Source of the DNA: Candidatus Thermokryptus mobilis
GTDB lineage: Bacteria; Bacteroidota; Ignavibacteria; Kryptoniales; Kryptoniaceae
Direction: 5' to 3'
DNA: 35,015 nucleotides
Assembly (NCBI RefSeq): GCF_900070205.1
Contig: NZ_FAOO01000001.1
Coordinates: 152,574-187,588 of the forward strand
Shown: positions 27,043-35,004 of the stretch, one piece after another
How the letters are laid out: each line of letters begins with the position of its first letter
How positions within the stretch are numbered: position 1 is the first letter of the stretch
Notes under the pieces: model-generated
Databases searched by the model: none
What the model was told of the DNA's origin: nothing
The model's input: only the letters and a program-made list of their open reading frames with translations
Program-made: the position numbers and the translations under genes

Positions 27043-30000
27043 ATGAGACGACTTATCCTCGCTTTAATTCTCCTCAACACCTTGTGCGTGGCGCAGGTGA
27101 AGGAAATCAGAATAAAAATTTCAAAAGATGACACACTTATAAACCTTCCGCATAGGTTCATCATCCCCGAAAGTGAAATTTTAAAAATTGACTCAATTTT
27201 AATTCTCCCAGGAATTCACTACACAATTGACTATGGAAGCGGGAAGATAATTCTTAACAAAAGCCTCTTGCATAAGTTTGAATCGGAAGTTGAAGTGTAT
27301 GTCTATTATAAAGCAATACCGATTGAGGATAAATTTTTTAAATACAGAAAAATAACTTCATCGGACTCAAATCCGTCAGAAGGTGAAACCCATTTAATTG
27401 AGGCAAAAAATGATGCGTCAACTCCCTACCTCGGCAATATCAGAAAAAACGGGAGCATCGTCAGGGGATTTACGCTCGGGAGTAATCGCGACCTTACACT
27501 TCAATCTGGTTTTAACCTTCAACTTTCGGGAAACTTAACAAAGGATGTTGAAGTTGTCGCATCGTTAACCGATGAAAACATCCCGATCCAGCCAGAGGGG
27601 AACACCCAAACGCTTCAGGAGATAGACAAAATTTTTATACAAGTGAAATCAAAAAATTTATTTGCGACATTTGGCGATTATGATATTGGATACCAATTAA
27701 GCGATGATAAAAATTTATACTTCAAGGATGCACCCGAATTCGCCTTTGTCAGAAGAAGATTGCAGGGTGGAAAATTTCAAGGTGAGCTTGAACAAGGATT
27801 TTTAAAGACAAGGAACACATTCACCATCGCTTCATCCCGAGGTAAATTCGCAACGAATTATTTTAACGGAGTTGATGGCTTACAAGGTCCATATAAACTG
27901 ACGGGTCAAAACGGCGAGAGAGATATAATCGTCATAGCTGGAACTGAAAAAGTTTATGTTGACGGCGAAATTATGACCCGTGGAGAAAGCAACGATTATG
28001 TGATTGATTACTCAACTGCTGAGATAACATTTACGCCAAACCGACTCATCACCTCAGCGTCAAGGATAACAGTTGACTTCCAATACACTGATAGAAAATA
28101 TGCACGAAATTTTTTCGGCTTCGTCTCTGACAATCTACTTTTTGATGAAAAATTTAATTTATCGGTGTCATATTTTTACGATGCTGATAATAAAAACGCC
28201 CCAATTGATATTGCCTTGACACAATCTGATATTGAGATATTGCGATCAAGCGGAGACAACCCATTTAAAGCAATAAAAAGTGGCGTTAACTTTGTTGGAT
28301 TTGACTCATCAAAAGGGATCGGCAGGGGTCAATATGTCAAAAAGGATACGCTTATTGATTCAACAAGAGTTGAAATCTTTGTCTATTCACCAGGGGATAA
28401 AGAAGCGCTTTACTCAGTGAGCTTTTCTTATGTTGGACCTGGCAAGGGTGATTACATACGCAAAGGGATAGGAAAATACGAGTTCGTCGGGAAAAATAAA
28501 GGTGAATATCTACCAATTGTTTTCATACCTGCCCCCCAATCTTCACAACTTTTTGATCTAAAAGCGAAATACAAAACAGAAAAATTTGAATTCTTGCTTG
28601 AAACGGGGATTAGCAATTTTGATAAAAACCAGTTTTCAAATCTTGATGACGGAGATAATCGCGGGTTGGCGCTGAAGTATGGTCTGGCTTATTCAAGTGG
28701 GGAGATATCGGATAAGGGCTTGAGAAAAATTAATTTCAACTTGTTCCAAAGGCAAAGAAATAAAAATTTCGCCGGGATAGACAGATACAACGCTGTTGAA
28801 TTCAACCGAAAATGGAACTTGATGAACGAAAGCGAAAACCTCAACGAGTCAATAATTGAATCATCTTTACAAATTGAACTCTTTAAAAAAAGCTCGCTTG
28901 TCGGGAGCTTCGGCGTTCTGAAAAACGAAGACAAATTCAAAACCAACAGAACCACATTTGAAGTTAAAATTGAAGAAGATAAACTTCCTGAGTTTAAAAA
29001 TGTCGCTGAGATTTTAACTTCAAAATCAAGCGATTTAAACTCTAAATGGCTAAGGGATAAAGGTGGTGCAAGGTACAAGGTTGGTTTTCTCTCGCCATTT
29101 GTCAATTATGAAGCGGAGTTGAAAACCGTAACAAGGGGTGATTCTTTAAGCCAGGAAAGTTTTAGATTCGCAAGGTTAATCCCTGGCGTTTCATTTCATT
29201 TCAAGAAATTAACATTTGAATTTTCATATGAAACAAGGTTTGATGATGCTGTAAGAGGTGGAAGCTTCTCAAGGTCAAGTGTAACGAGAAATCAAAACTA
29301 TAAATTGAAATTTGAAAGCGATAAGTTTAGTTTGAACACCGATTTGACATTCAATAAAAAATTCTTTACGGATGGCGACACAAAAAGGGAAATCAACAAT
29401 GCTATAGCAAGATTACAAGGCAGGGCAGAGATTTTTAACAGAACCATAAGGTCTAGTTTTATCTACCGAGCGATGACGAGAATGGTGACAAGACTTGAAC
29501 CTATTTTTATAAAAGTTCAACCCGGAACTGGAAACTACAGGTATCTTGGCGATCTCAATCGTAACGGGATTCAAGACCCGAATGAATTTGAATTGACGAA
29601 ATTTGACGGTGACTACATCATGTTCACAGTCCCAGGAAGCGAATTCATACCGACAGCAAATGTTGAGGCAAGTTTAAATGTTAGATTCAACCCGGGAAGG
29701 CTAATCAAGATTCTATCGTTTTTTTCAAGCGATACATATCTTCAGGTCTCTGAAAGCAGCACCGAACCATGGCAAAAAATTTACCTTTTGAATCTGAGAT
29801 ACTTTCAACAGGAAAACAAAACGATAAACGGCACTATGACAATCAGACAAGATATTTTTCTTTTTGAAAACAACAGAAAGTTTAACTTGAGATATAGATT
29901 TTTAAAGACGGGCTCGCTGTATTCTTATAACATTGCAATTAGGAAGACATCAAACATTGAGAACACAATACGAGTAAGATGGTATCCCGATGAAGAGCTT

Positions 30001-30462
30001 GGATTTCAATGGGAGGTTCTAAGCAAAGCGAAGAAATCAATTGGCGGATTTAAATTGGGAGATTCCTTTGAGATACAAAGCAGGGGATTGAACTTTGATA
30101 TCTTTTATAAACCGTTTACCTTCATTGAGTTAAGTTGTGGGATAGGAGTGACAAGGAACAAGAATTTAATGAACGATAGAAGGGCTGATTTAAATCGTCA
30201 AAGTGTTAAGTTCGGTTGGCTTTTTATCAGCAGAGGTAGAATTGATATTGAGGTTGAAAGACACGAAGCCATCACAAGCGGCGCTGGAGATATTGCTTAT
30301 GAGCTCGTTGAAGGAAACTATCAAGGGAAAAATTTGATGATCCGGTTAACAGGGTCTTACAATGTTGGGGATTATATTCAACTTAACGGAAGCTATAACG
30401 CCCGCCTAACACCAAACTCAACTGTTCATATCGCACAAGTTGAGATAAGGGTTTATTTTTAA
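27043..30462 (+). CDS. Large outer-membrane beta-barrel protein of unknown function
   Basis: 1139 residues. A signal peptide (1-17, ending CVAQ) is followed by a beta-rich periplasmic or surface part and a long C-terminal barrel (many short amphipathic strands from about residue 350) that ends in RVYF, a terminal Phe. The motif Y-x-I-D-Y-x-x-x-x-I occurs at about 60-69 and 319-328 (YTIDYGSGKI and YVIDYSTAEI), indicating duplicated beta domains. An EF-hand-like loop D-x-N-x-N-G-x-x-D-x-x-E spans D837-E848. I do not recognise a named family. It may be an envelope receptor or export component. The neighbouring polysaccharide genes on the other strand do not prove a shared role. Confidence 0.8.
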   Translation: MRRLILALILLNTLCVAQVKEIRIKISKDDTLINLPHRFIIPESEILKIDSILILPGIHYTIDYGSGKIILNKSLLHKFESEVEVYVYYKAIPIEDKFFKYRKITSSDSNPSEGETHLIEAKNDASTPYLGNIRKNGSIVRGFTLGSNRDLTLQSGFNLQLSGNLTKDVEVVASLTDENIPIQPEGNTQTLQEIDKIFIQVKSKNLFATFGDYDIGYQLSDDKNLYFKDAPEFAFVRRRLQGGKFQGELEQGFLKTRNTFTIASSRGKFATNYFNGVDGLQGPYKLTGQNGERDIIVIAGTEKVYVDGEIMTRGESNDYVIDYSTAEITFTPNRLITSASRITVDFQYTDRKYARNFFGFVSDNLLFDEKFNLSVSYFYDADNKNAPIDIALTQSDIEILRSSGDNPFKAIKSGVNFVGFDSSKGIGRGQYVKKDTLIDSTRVEIFVYSPGDKEALYSVSFSYVGPGKGDYIRKGIGKYEFVGKNKGEYLPIVFIPAPQSSQLFDLKAKYKTEKFEFLLETGISNFDKNQFSNLDDGDNRGLALKYGLAYSSGEISDKGLRKINFNLFQRQRNKNFAGIDRYNAVEFNRKWNLMNESENLNESIIESSLQIELFKKSSLVGSFGVLKNEDKFKTNRTTFEVKIEEDKLPEFKNVAEILTSKSSDLNSKWLRDKGGARYKVGFLSPFVNYEAELKTVTRGDSLSQESFRFARLIPGVSFHFKKLTFEFSYETRFDDAVRGGSFSRSSVTRNQNYKLKFESDKFSLNTDLTFNKKFFTDGDTKREINNAIARLQGRAEIFNRTIRSSFIYRAMTRMVTRLEPIFIKVQPGTGNYRYLGDLNRNGIQDPNEFELTKFDGDYIMFTVPGSEFIPTANVEASLNVRFNPGRLIKILSFFSSDTYLQVSESSTEPWQKIYLLNLRYFQQENKTINGTMTIRQDIFLFENNRKFNLRYRFLKTGSLYSYNIAIRKTSNIENTIRVRWYPDEELGFQWEVLSKAKKSIGGFKLGDSFEIQSRGLNFDIFYKPFTFIELSCGIGVTRNKNLMNDRRADLNRQSVKFGWLFISRGRIDIEVERHEAITSGAGDIAYELVEGNYQGKNLMIRLTGSYNVGDYIQLNGSYNARLTPNSTVHIAQVEIRVYF

Positions 30463-30722
30463 ATTAAGATTTCCCCACAAATCCCCTTCCCCTAGAGTGT
30501 CGTTAATTTTTCACCCACACCTTTCAAATTCCGGTTTGCTTGATAATAATGTTCGTGCAATAGCCATAGGTGGAGAAAGCAATAAATAGACGGGGACTTA
30601 GCCGTGAGATTAGGAGGTTTTTAATAAGGGGCTTGAAGTGGAAAGCAGGCGAATTTATTGATGTAGAAAAGACGGTGCTGGCGAAATAAAAAAATAATTC
30701 TTTACCCCTTTCAAGTTTCAAT
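30463..30722. other. Gap without an intact gene; possible decayed reading frame
   Basis: This 260-base gap is GC-richer and less A/T-biased than neighbouring intergenic DNA. On the plus strand one frame reads a protein-like stretch with several stops (LDNNVRAIAIGGESNK, then EVFNKGLEVE after stops). That would be compatible with a decayed gene end, for instance a transposase C-terminus, but I cannot identify it. The 65-codon minus frame at 30524-30721 has no domain and lacks support. Confidence 0.25.
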
Positions 30723-31871
30723 TTATTTTCTTAGCGTTATACGAAGCCATGAAAGACCAAGCGTCCCGGCTACAAGTGAGGAAATTAAAATTGCAATTTT
30801 AGATTGTGTGATTATCTCCGGTTCATCAAATGCAAGTAACGCAATAAAAATTGACATTGTAAAACCGATACCTCCCAAAAGCCCGATACCAATTATATGC
30901 TTCCATTTCAAGTCCCGCGGCAATACACAAAGTCCAAGAGAAACGGCTATGAAACTAAAAAAATAAATCCCAAAGGGTTTCCCAACCACAAGTCCAGCAA
31001 AAATACCGAGGCTGTTCGTATTCGTTAAACCCGCATACCAATCACTTTCAATAATGATAGAGGTATTAGCCAATGCGAATAAAGGCAGAATAAAAAACGC
31101 AACGGGTTTATGAAGCCAATGTTGCAGAATGTATGAAGGCGATTTTTCTTCACTACCAGCAAACGGGATGGCAAATGCTAACAAAACCCCTGCGATCGTT
31201 GCATGAACGCCTGAGTGAAGCATAAAATACCACATCGCAACCCCACCGATTAAGTAAGGGATCAAATTATGCACTTTCAATCGGTTTAATATCAGCAATA
31301 TCCCAAAAATACCAAGAGCCAAAAACAGATATGTATAGGCTAATGAATGCGTATAAAAAATCGCAATAATAATAATCGCTGCGAGGTCGTCAATAACAGC
31401 TAATGCTGTCAACAAAACTTTGAGCGACTCGGGAACACGATTGCCCAAAAGCGAAAGCACACCCAATGCGAAAGCTATGTCCGTTGCCATCGGAATTCCA
31501 AATCCAGATTGAGTGTCCGTCCCAAAATTTAAAAGCAAAAATATCCCCGCAGGAACAAGTAACCCACCAAGTGCTGCAAAGAATGGGAGTGATGCGTTTT
31601 TAATATTTGAAAGTTTGCCAACATAGATTTCTCTTTCTAACTCCAGCCCAATTAACAGAAAGAAAACGGCCATCAATCCATCATTTATCCAATGCGTAAA
31701 ACTGTGACCCCCGATTTGAAAATTCCAAATTTTTAAATAACTATATTGAAAGGGTGAGTTTGCAAGTAAAAGTGAGATAACTGTGCAACAAACGAGTAAA
31801 ATCCCACCGGATTTCTCACTTTTAAAAAACTCATCAAAAAGTGCAGAAAGTGTATTCTGCCTTGTTTTCAT
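30723..31871 (-). CDS. nhaA: Na+/H+ antiporter NhaA
   Basis: 382 residues from ATG 31871 (a GTG codon precedes it). NhaA exchanges one Na+ or Li+ for two H+. The conserved transport carboxylates are visible: D131 in MATDIAFALGVL and the pair D161-D162 in AVIDDLAAIIIIAIF, matching E. coli D133, D163 and D164. The loop GLELEREIYVGKL is also typical. Length and about twelve membrane segments fit. There is no ribosome site upstream, and a promoter-like pair places the transcript start close to the ATG, so a leaderless mRNA is possible. Its promoter region lies immediately downstream of the tRNA-Pro gene. Confidence 0.95.
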   Translation of the reverse strand: MKTRQNTLSALFDEFFKSEKSGGILLVCCTVISLLLANSPFQYSYLKIWNFQIGGHSFTHWINDGLMAVFFLLIGLELEREIYVGKLSNIKNASLPFFAALGGLLVPAGIFLLLNFGTDTQSGFGIPMATDIAFALGVLSLLGNRVPESLKVLLTALAVIDDLAAIIIIAIFYTHSLAYTYLFLALGIFGILLILNRLKVHNLIPYLIGGVAMWYFMLHSGVHATIAGVLLAFAIPFAGSEEKSPSYILQHWLHKPVAFFILPLFALANTSIIIESDWYAGLTNTNSLGIFAGLVVGKPFGIYFFSFIAVSLGLCVLPRDLKWKHIIGIGLLGGIGFTMSIFIALLAFDEPEIITQSKIAILISSLVAGTLGLSWLRITLRK

Positions 31872-31878
31872 CACTTAA

Positions 31879-31907
31879 TTTTTATCTGTGAATTAAGGTT
31901 GATGCAA
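31879..31907 (-). promoter_or_regulatory. Possible nhaA promoter
   Basis: Minus-strand TTGCAT (31907-31902, the same -35 as tRNA-Asp) is 17 bases from TAAAAA (31884-31879). The start would fall at about 31872, next to the ATG. The -10 match is modest. Confidence 0.35.
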
Positions 31908-31916
31908 GTTAAAAAG

Positions 31917-31990
31917 TCGGGGCGCCCGGACTCGAACCGGGGACCTCTTGGTCCCGAACCAAGCGCGCTAACCATCTGCGCTACGCCCCG
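31917..31990 (-). tRNA. tRNA-Pro (anticodon CGG)
   Basis: The minus strand gives a 74-nt cloverleaf with acceptor CGGGGCG paired to CGCCCCG. The anticodon arm CTTGG-TTCGGGA-CCAAG carries anticodon CGG, the T arm contains GGTTCGAGTCC, and the discriminator is A. CCA is not encoded. Confidence 0.97.
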
Positions 31991-32002
31991 AGCTTTTGAC
32001 AA

Positions 32003-32030
32003 AATTTAATAAAATCTCACAAATTTTCAA
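32003..32030 (-). promoter_or_regulatory. Possible tRNA-Pro promoter
   Basis: Minus-strand TTGAAA (32030-32025) and TAAATT (32008-32003) are 16 bases apart, placing the start about 6 bases before the tRNA. The match is moderate. Confidence 0.4.
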
Positions 32031-32067
32031 AAGGTTGGAACTTATGTTTGCTCGTAATTTGTTATTA

Positions 32068-32089
32068 TATTTGAACAATTATTCAAATA
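32068..32089. promoter_or_regulatory. ArsR/SmtB-type operator in front of the mer operon
   Basis: TATTTGAA and TTCAAATA are perfect 8-base inverted arms around a 6-base spacer. The core TGAA-N6-TTCA is the known operator form of SmtB/CadC-type repressors. It overlaps candidate -10 elements (TATTAT at 32063-32068 or TATATT at 32066-32071) and lies 15 bases before the regulator's ATG, so bound repressor would block initiation. The -35 region is weak. Confidence 0.75.
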
Positions 32090-32104
32090 AAAAAATTTAA
32101 AGCC

Positions 32105-32521
32105 ATGAGGAAAGCAAAGATCAACGGAAAAACTTGCATAGGTACAACCCAAAGCCAACCAGAAACAATCTTGCTAAAAAGGCGGATTAAACAATCAACG
32201 GATGAAATCAAAAATTTATCGCTTTTATTTAAAACAGTTGGAACTGAAACCGCGTTGAAAATTTTATATTTACTCTCAATTGAACGAGAACTCTGTGTTT
32301 GTGATATGGCAGAGATACTTGAGATGAATGTCTCAGCGATATCTCATCAGTTGAAGCGTCTGAGTCTATTTCGACTTGTTTCATCGGAAAGAAGAGGAAG
32401 AACGATTTTTTACTCCCTGCGAAAAAATCAATTCAACGAGTATCTTAAAGACCTATTCGCTGTAATTGATGAAGTTTACGAAAAAGCGAATAACCTTTCA
32501 ATCTTTACAACAAATAAATGA
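32105..32521 (+). CDS. ArsR/SmtB-family metal-sensing repressor of the mer operon
   Basis: 138 residues. The helix alpha-3 metal box ELCVCD is at 62-67 with C64 and C66, and an additional Cys is at C11 near the N-terminus. This resembles the CadC/ArsR thiolate site, in which N-terminal and alpha-3 cysteines bind a thiophilic metal. The recognition helix is MNVSAISHQLKRLSLFRLV (75-93) and the wing is RRGRTIFYSL. It replaces the usual MerR activator. Position before merTP-merA plus an ideal operator upstream indicate Hg(II)-responsive derepression; Cd or Pb sensing is the alternative. merTP begins 12 bases downstream. Confidence 0.9.
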   Translation: MRKAKINGKTCIGTTQSQPETILLKRRIKQSTDEIKNLSLLFKTVGTETALKILYLLSIERELCVCDMAEILEMNVSAISHQLKRLSLFRLVSSERRGRTIFYSLRKNQFNEYLKDLFAVIDEVYEKANNLSIFTTNK

Positions 32522-32533
32522 TGGAAGGGAAAA

Positions 32534-33133
32534 ATGAAAGATAAAATTTCATTTGTCCTTGTCGCTATTTCTTCTGCACTCATTGGGTCAATCTGTTGTA
32601 TCGGTCCGATTGTTTCAGCCCTTATTGGAATAGGAGCTGGTGCATCCTTTGCAAAATTCTCATCCTTGAGGATACCGTCTATGATAATAGCTATAATCGC
32701 CCTTGCATTTGGATTTTATGTGGTTTACTTCAAAAAGCATAGGGTTCTATGTGAAGATGGCGAATGCAAGGTCAAAACCCCAGGCAAATTATCAAAAATA
32801 TCCCTTTGGATTGCAACGATATTAATCACCTTCCTTCTCATTTTCCCAAACATAATAAATACGAGTTCAACAAATGCAAAATTATCATCCGAAACCGGGT
32901 TGTCAAGCGTTGTAATTGAAGTTCAAGACATGGATTGCGAAGCGTGTTTTATCCCGATAAAGAACTCACTTGAGGAGAAAGATGGCATCGCCTGGTTCTC
33001 GCCCGATTTTTCAAAGCAGGAGATTGAGGTGAAATTTGACCAAAAAAAGATAAAAGTTTCGGACATAACTTATCTGATAAATGAATCTGGCTTTAAAGTT
33101 AAAAATGTAAAACAAAAACGAGATAAGAAGTGA
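32534..33133 (+). CDS. merTP: Fused mercuric transporter MerT-MerP
   Basis: 199 residues. Three membrane segments (about 6-38, 46-66, 88-108) carry the MerT vicinal pair C21-C22 in SICCIGPIVSALIGIGAG. A loop holds C73 and C78 (VLCEDGEC). After a linker, residues about 124-192 form a heavy-metal-associated domain with DMDCEACF (C135 and C138), that is MerP joined to the C-terminus. Hg(II) would pass from the external domain to the C21-C22 pair and on to the loop cysteines facing the cytosol. A GGAAGGG site precedes the ATG. The stop overlaps the merA GTG. Confidence 0.9.
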   Translation: MKDKISFVLVAISSALIGSICCIGPIVSALIGIGAGASFAKFSSLRIPSMIIAIIALAFGFYVVYFKKHRVLCEDGECKVKTPGKLSKISLWIATILITFLLIFPNIINTSSTNAKLSSETGLSSVVIEVQDMDCEACFIPIKNSLEEKDGIAWFSPDFSKQEIEVKFDQKKIKVSDITYLINESGFKVKNVKQKRDKK

Positions 33134-34536
33134 AAAAATACGATTTGGTAATTATCGGTGGAGGAGCAGCCGGATTCGCAGCTGCTACGAAGGCAAACGA
33201 CATCGGTGCAAGGGCTTTAATCGTGAACTCGGATCTCCCCATCGGTGGCACATGCGTAAATGTCGGCTGTATCCCAAGTAAAGTTTTACTTGAGATGGCG
33301 TATGATTTCAGCTATGGAAAAAATTCAAGGTTTGAATCATTGGATTATAAACTGAATGGGTGGGTTGACTTTAAAAGGGTCATAGAGGAAAAGGATAAAA
33401 TTGTTGCCAAGATAAGGCAAAGAAATTACATTGATGTGGTCTCATCTTTTAAAACGGTTGATTATGTTGAAGGTAAAGGTTACATCAGATCCCCAAATGA
33501 GATTTCCATAAACGGTGAAATTTACTGGGCTGATAAAATTATAATTGCAACTGGTTCATCGCCGAGGGTTTTACCATTAAAAGGTATAGAAAAAGTAAAT
33601 TACTTGACGAACAGAACAGCACTTTCGCTTGAAAATCTTCCCAAATCAATAATCGTCATTGGGGCTGGACCTCTCGGACTTGAATTTGCGCAGATGTTCG
33701 CAATGTTTGGGAGTAAGGTATTTGTGATTGAAAAAGAACCGAGGATTTTACCACTTGAGGAACCCGAAATTTCCCTCGCTCTCAAGCATTTGCTTGAGAG
33801 ATGGGATATAGAATTTTTCACGGGGGCTGAAATAAAAGAGGTATTTCAAGATGGGAAAATGAAAATTTTAAAATTAAAGATGGGAGAGGATGAATTTGTC
33901 CTCAAAGCGGATGAAATTTTGCTCGCAACTGGTGTAACTCCCAATACCTCAAATCTTGGGCTTGAAAATGCCGGTGTTGAAGTTGATGGACGTGGTTTCA
34001 TTAAAGTTGATGACACATTAAGAACAAGTTCAAAGAACATATGGGCAGCTGGGGATTGTATCGGTAAGATGTTTCTTGAGACGGTCGCAGCAAAAGAGGG
34101 TAACATCGCAGCTACAAATGCGCTTGAAGGAAAAAACTTAAAGATTGATTACGAATCCATACCCCACGCCGTTTTTACATTTCCACAAGTTGCAAGCGTT
34201 GGCTTAACTGAAAAAGAGCTAATGCGAAGGTTAAATATATGCGCTTGTAGAACCGTGAATTTCTCCTCTGTCCCAAAAGCTATTGCCGTTAAAAGAGATG
34301 AGGGCTTGATAAAAATGGTCATAAACCCAAGAGATGCGACGGTAGTCGGTGTTCATATCGTCTCCCACGACGCAGCTGAAATAATAAACTCAGCTGGTAT
34401 AGCGGTTAAATTTAAATTAACAATCTACGACATAATTGACACGACTTTTGTGTTCCCGACATTTTCGGAAGCGTTAAAAATAGCATCGCTTGCCTTCACA
34501 AGAGATATTAGTGTGATGAGCTGTTGCATAGTTTAA
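33130..34536 (+). CDS. merA: Mercuric reductase MerA (short form)
   Basis: 468 residues. This FAD/NADPH disulfide oxidoreductase reduces Hg(II) to volatile Hg(0). GGGAAGFAAA near 10-19 binds FAD, the redox pair is C42 and C47 in GGTCVNVGCIPSK, and the NADPH site is GAGPLGLEFAQMF. The C-terminal metal-capturing pair C465-C466 in SVMSCCIV separates MerA from lipoamide dehydrogenases. The N-terminal NmerA metal domain is absent; the MerP-like domain fused to MerT may do part of that work, which is inference. The GTG start overlaps the merTP stop (GTGA), so translation is coupled. Confidence 0.94.
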   Translation: MKKYDLVIIGGGAAGFAAATKANDIGARALIVNSDLPIGGTCVNVGCIPSKVLLEMAYDFSYGKNSRFESLDYKLNGWVDFKRVIEEKDKIVAKIRQRNYIDVVSSFKTVDYVEGKGYIRSPNEISINGEIYWADKIIIATGSSPRVLPLKGIEKVNYLTNRTALSLENLPKSIIVIGAGPLGLEFAQMFAMFGSKVFVIEKEPRILPLEEPEISLALKHLLERWDIEFFTGAEIKEVFQDGKMKILKLKMGEDEFVLKADEILLATGVTPNTSNLGLENAGVEVDGRGFIKVDDTLRTSSKNIWAAGDCIGKMFLETVAAKEGNIAATNALEGKNLKIDYESIPHAVFTFPQVASVGLTEKELMRRLNICACRTVNFSSVPKAIAVKRDEGLIKMVINPRDATVVGVHIVSHDAAEIINSAGIAVKFKLTIYDIIDTTFVFPTFSEALKIASLAFTRDISVMSCCIV

Positions 34537-34555
34537 AACAAAAGGAGATGAAAAG

Positions 34556-34972
34556 ATGAAAATATATCTTTCTTGTCCAACAAATTTTGAAGAAAAATTA
34601 TCGCAAAAGAGACCATTAATCCATCAAGCTGTCCATATGGTTTTTATACTTTCTATTCTTTTCGTCTCTTGCAAGAGCGAAGCTATAACCCCATCTTTAA
34701 ATAATCCACCAGTTATAGAAAAAATAGAAGTTAAACCATCTACAATCAGGGTTTACCAGACGGCAACCATCACGGCATATGCATCAGATCCAGATGGTGA
34801 TGATCTGACATTTGAATGGGAGGCTACGCTCGGCTACATTTACGGCAGTGGTGGAACTGTAAAGTATTCCGCTTCCTTGTGTTGCGCTGGAACAAATACA
34901 ATAAAACTTACAGTTAAAGATGGTCGCGGTGGTTCAGCAACTGGAACAGCGATGATTACAGTTCTGCCGTAG
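34556..34972 (+). CDS. PKD-domain putative lipoprotein
   Basis: 138 residues. An unusually long N-terminal extension precedes the hydrophobic stretch MVFILSILFVSCKSE, whose FVSC fits a lipobox with the lipidated Cys at about residue 39. Residues about 52-138 form one PKD/Ig-like beta domain (YQTATITAYASDPDGDDLTFEWEAT and NTIKLTVKDGRGGSATGTAMITV). PKD domains mediate binding at the surface. The start ATG has a strong AGGAG eight bases upstream, although an internal ATG at 34637 would give a more standard signal peptide. It follows merA by 19 bases. A link to mercury is not evident. The gene ends in TAG. Confidence 0.7.
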   Translation: MKIYLSCPTNFEEKLSQKRPLIHQAVHMVFILSILFVSCKSEAITPSLNNPPVIEKIEVKPSTIRVYQTATITAYASDPDGDDLTFEWEATLGYIYGSGGTVKYSASLCCAGTNTIKLTVKDGRGGSATGTAMITVLP

Positions 34973-35004
34973 CGCTTTATTTAAAATTAAAGGAGGTAAG
35001 AAAA

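Noticed and set aside
30524-30721. 65-codon minus-strand frame before nhaA
   Set aside because: No ribosome site, domain or signal; it overlaps a low-quality gap and looks like chance.
31917-31935. Attachment site formed by a repeat of the tRNA-Pro 3' end
   Set aside because: I saw no second copy of the tRNA end and no integrase within the window.
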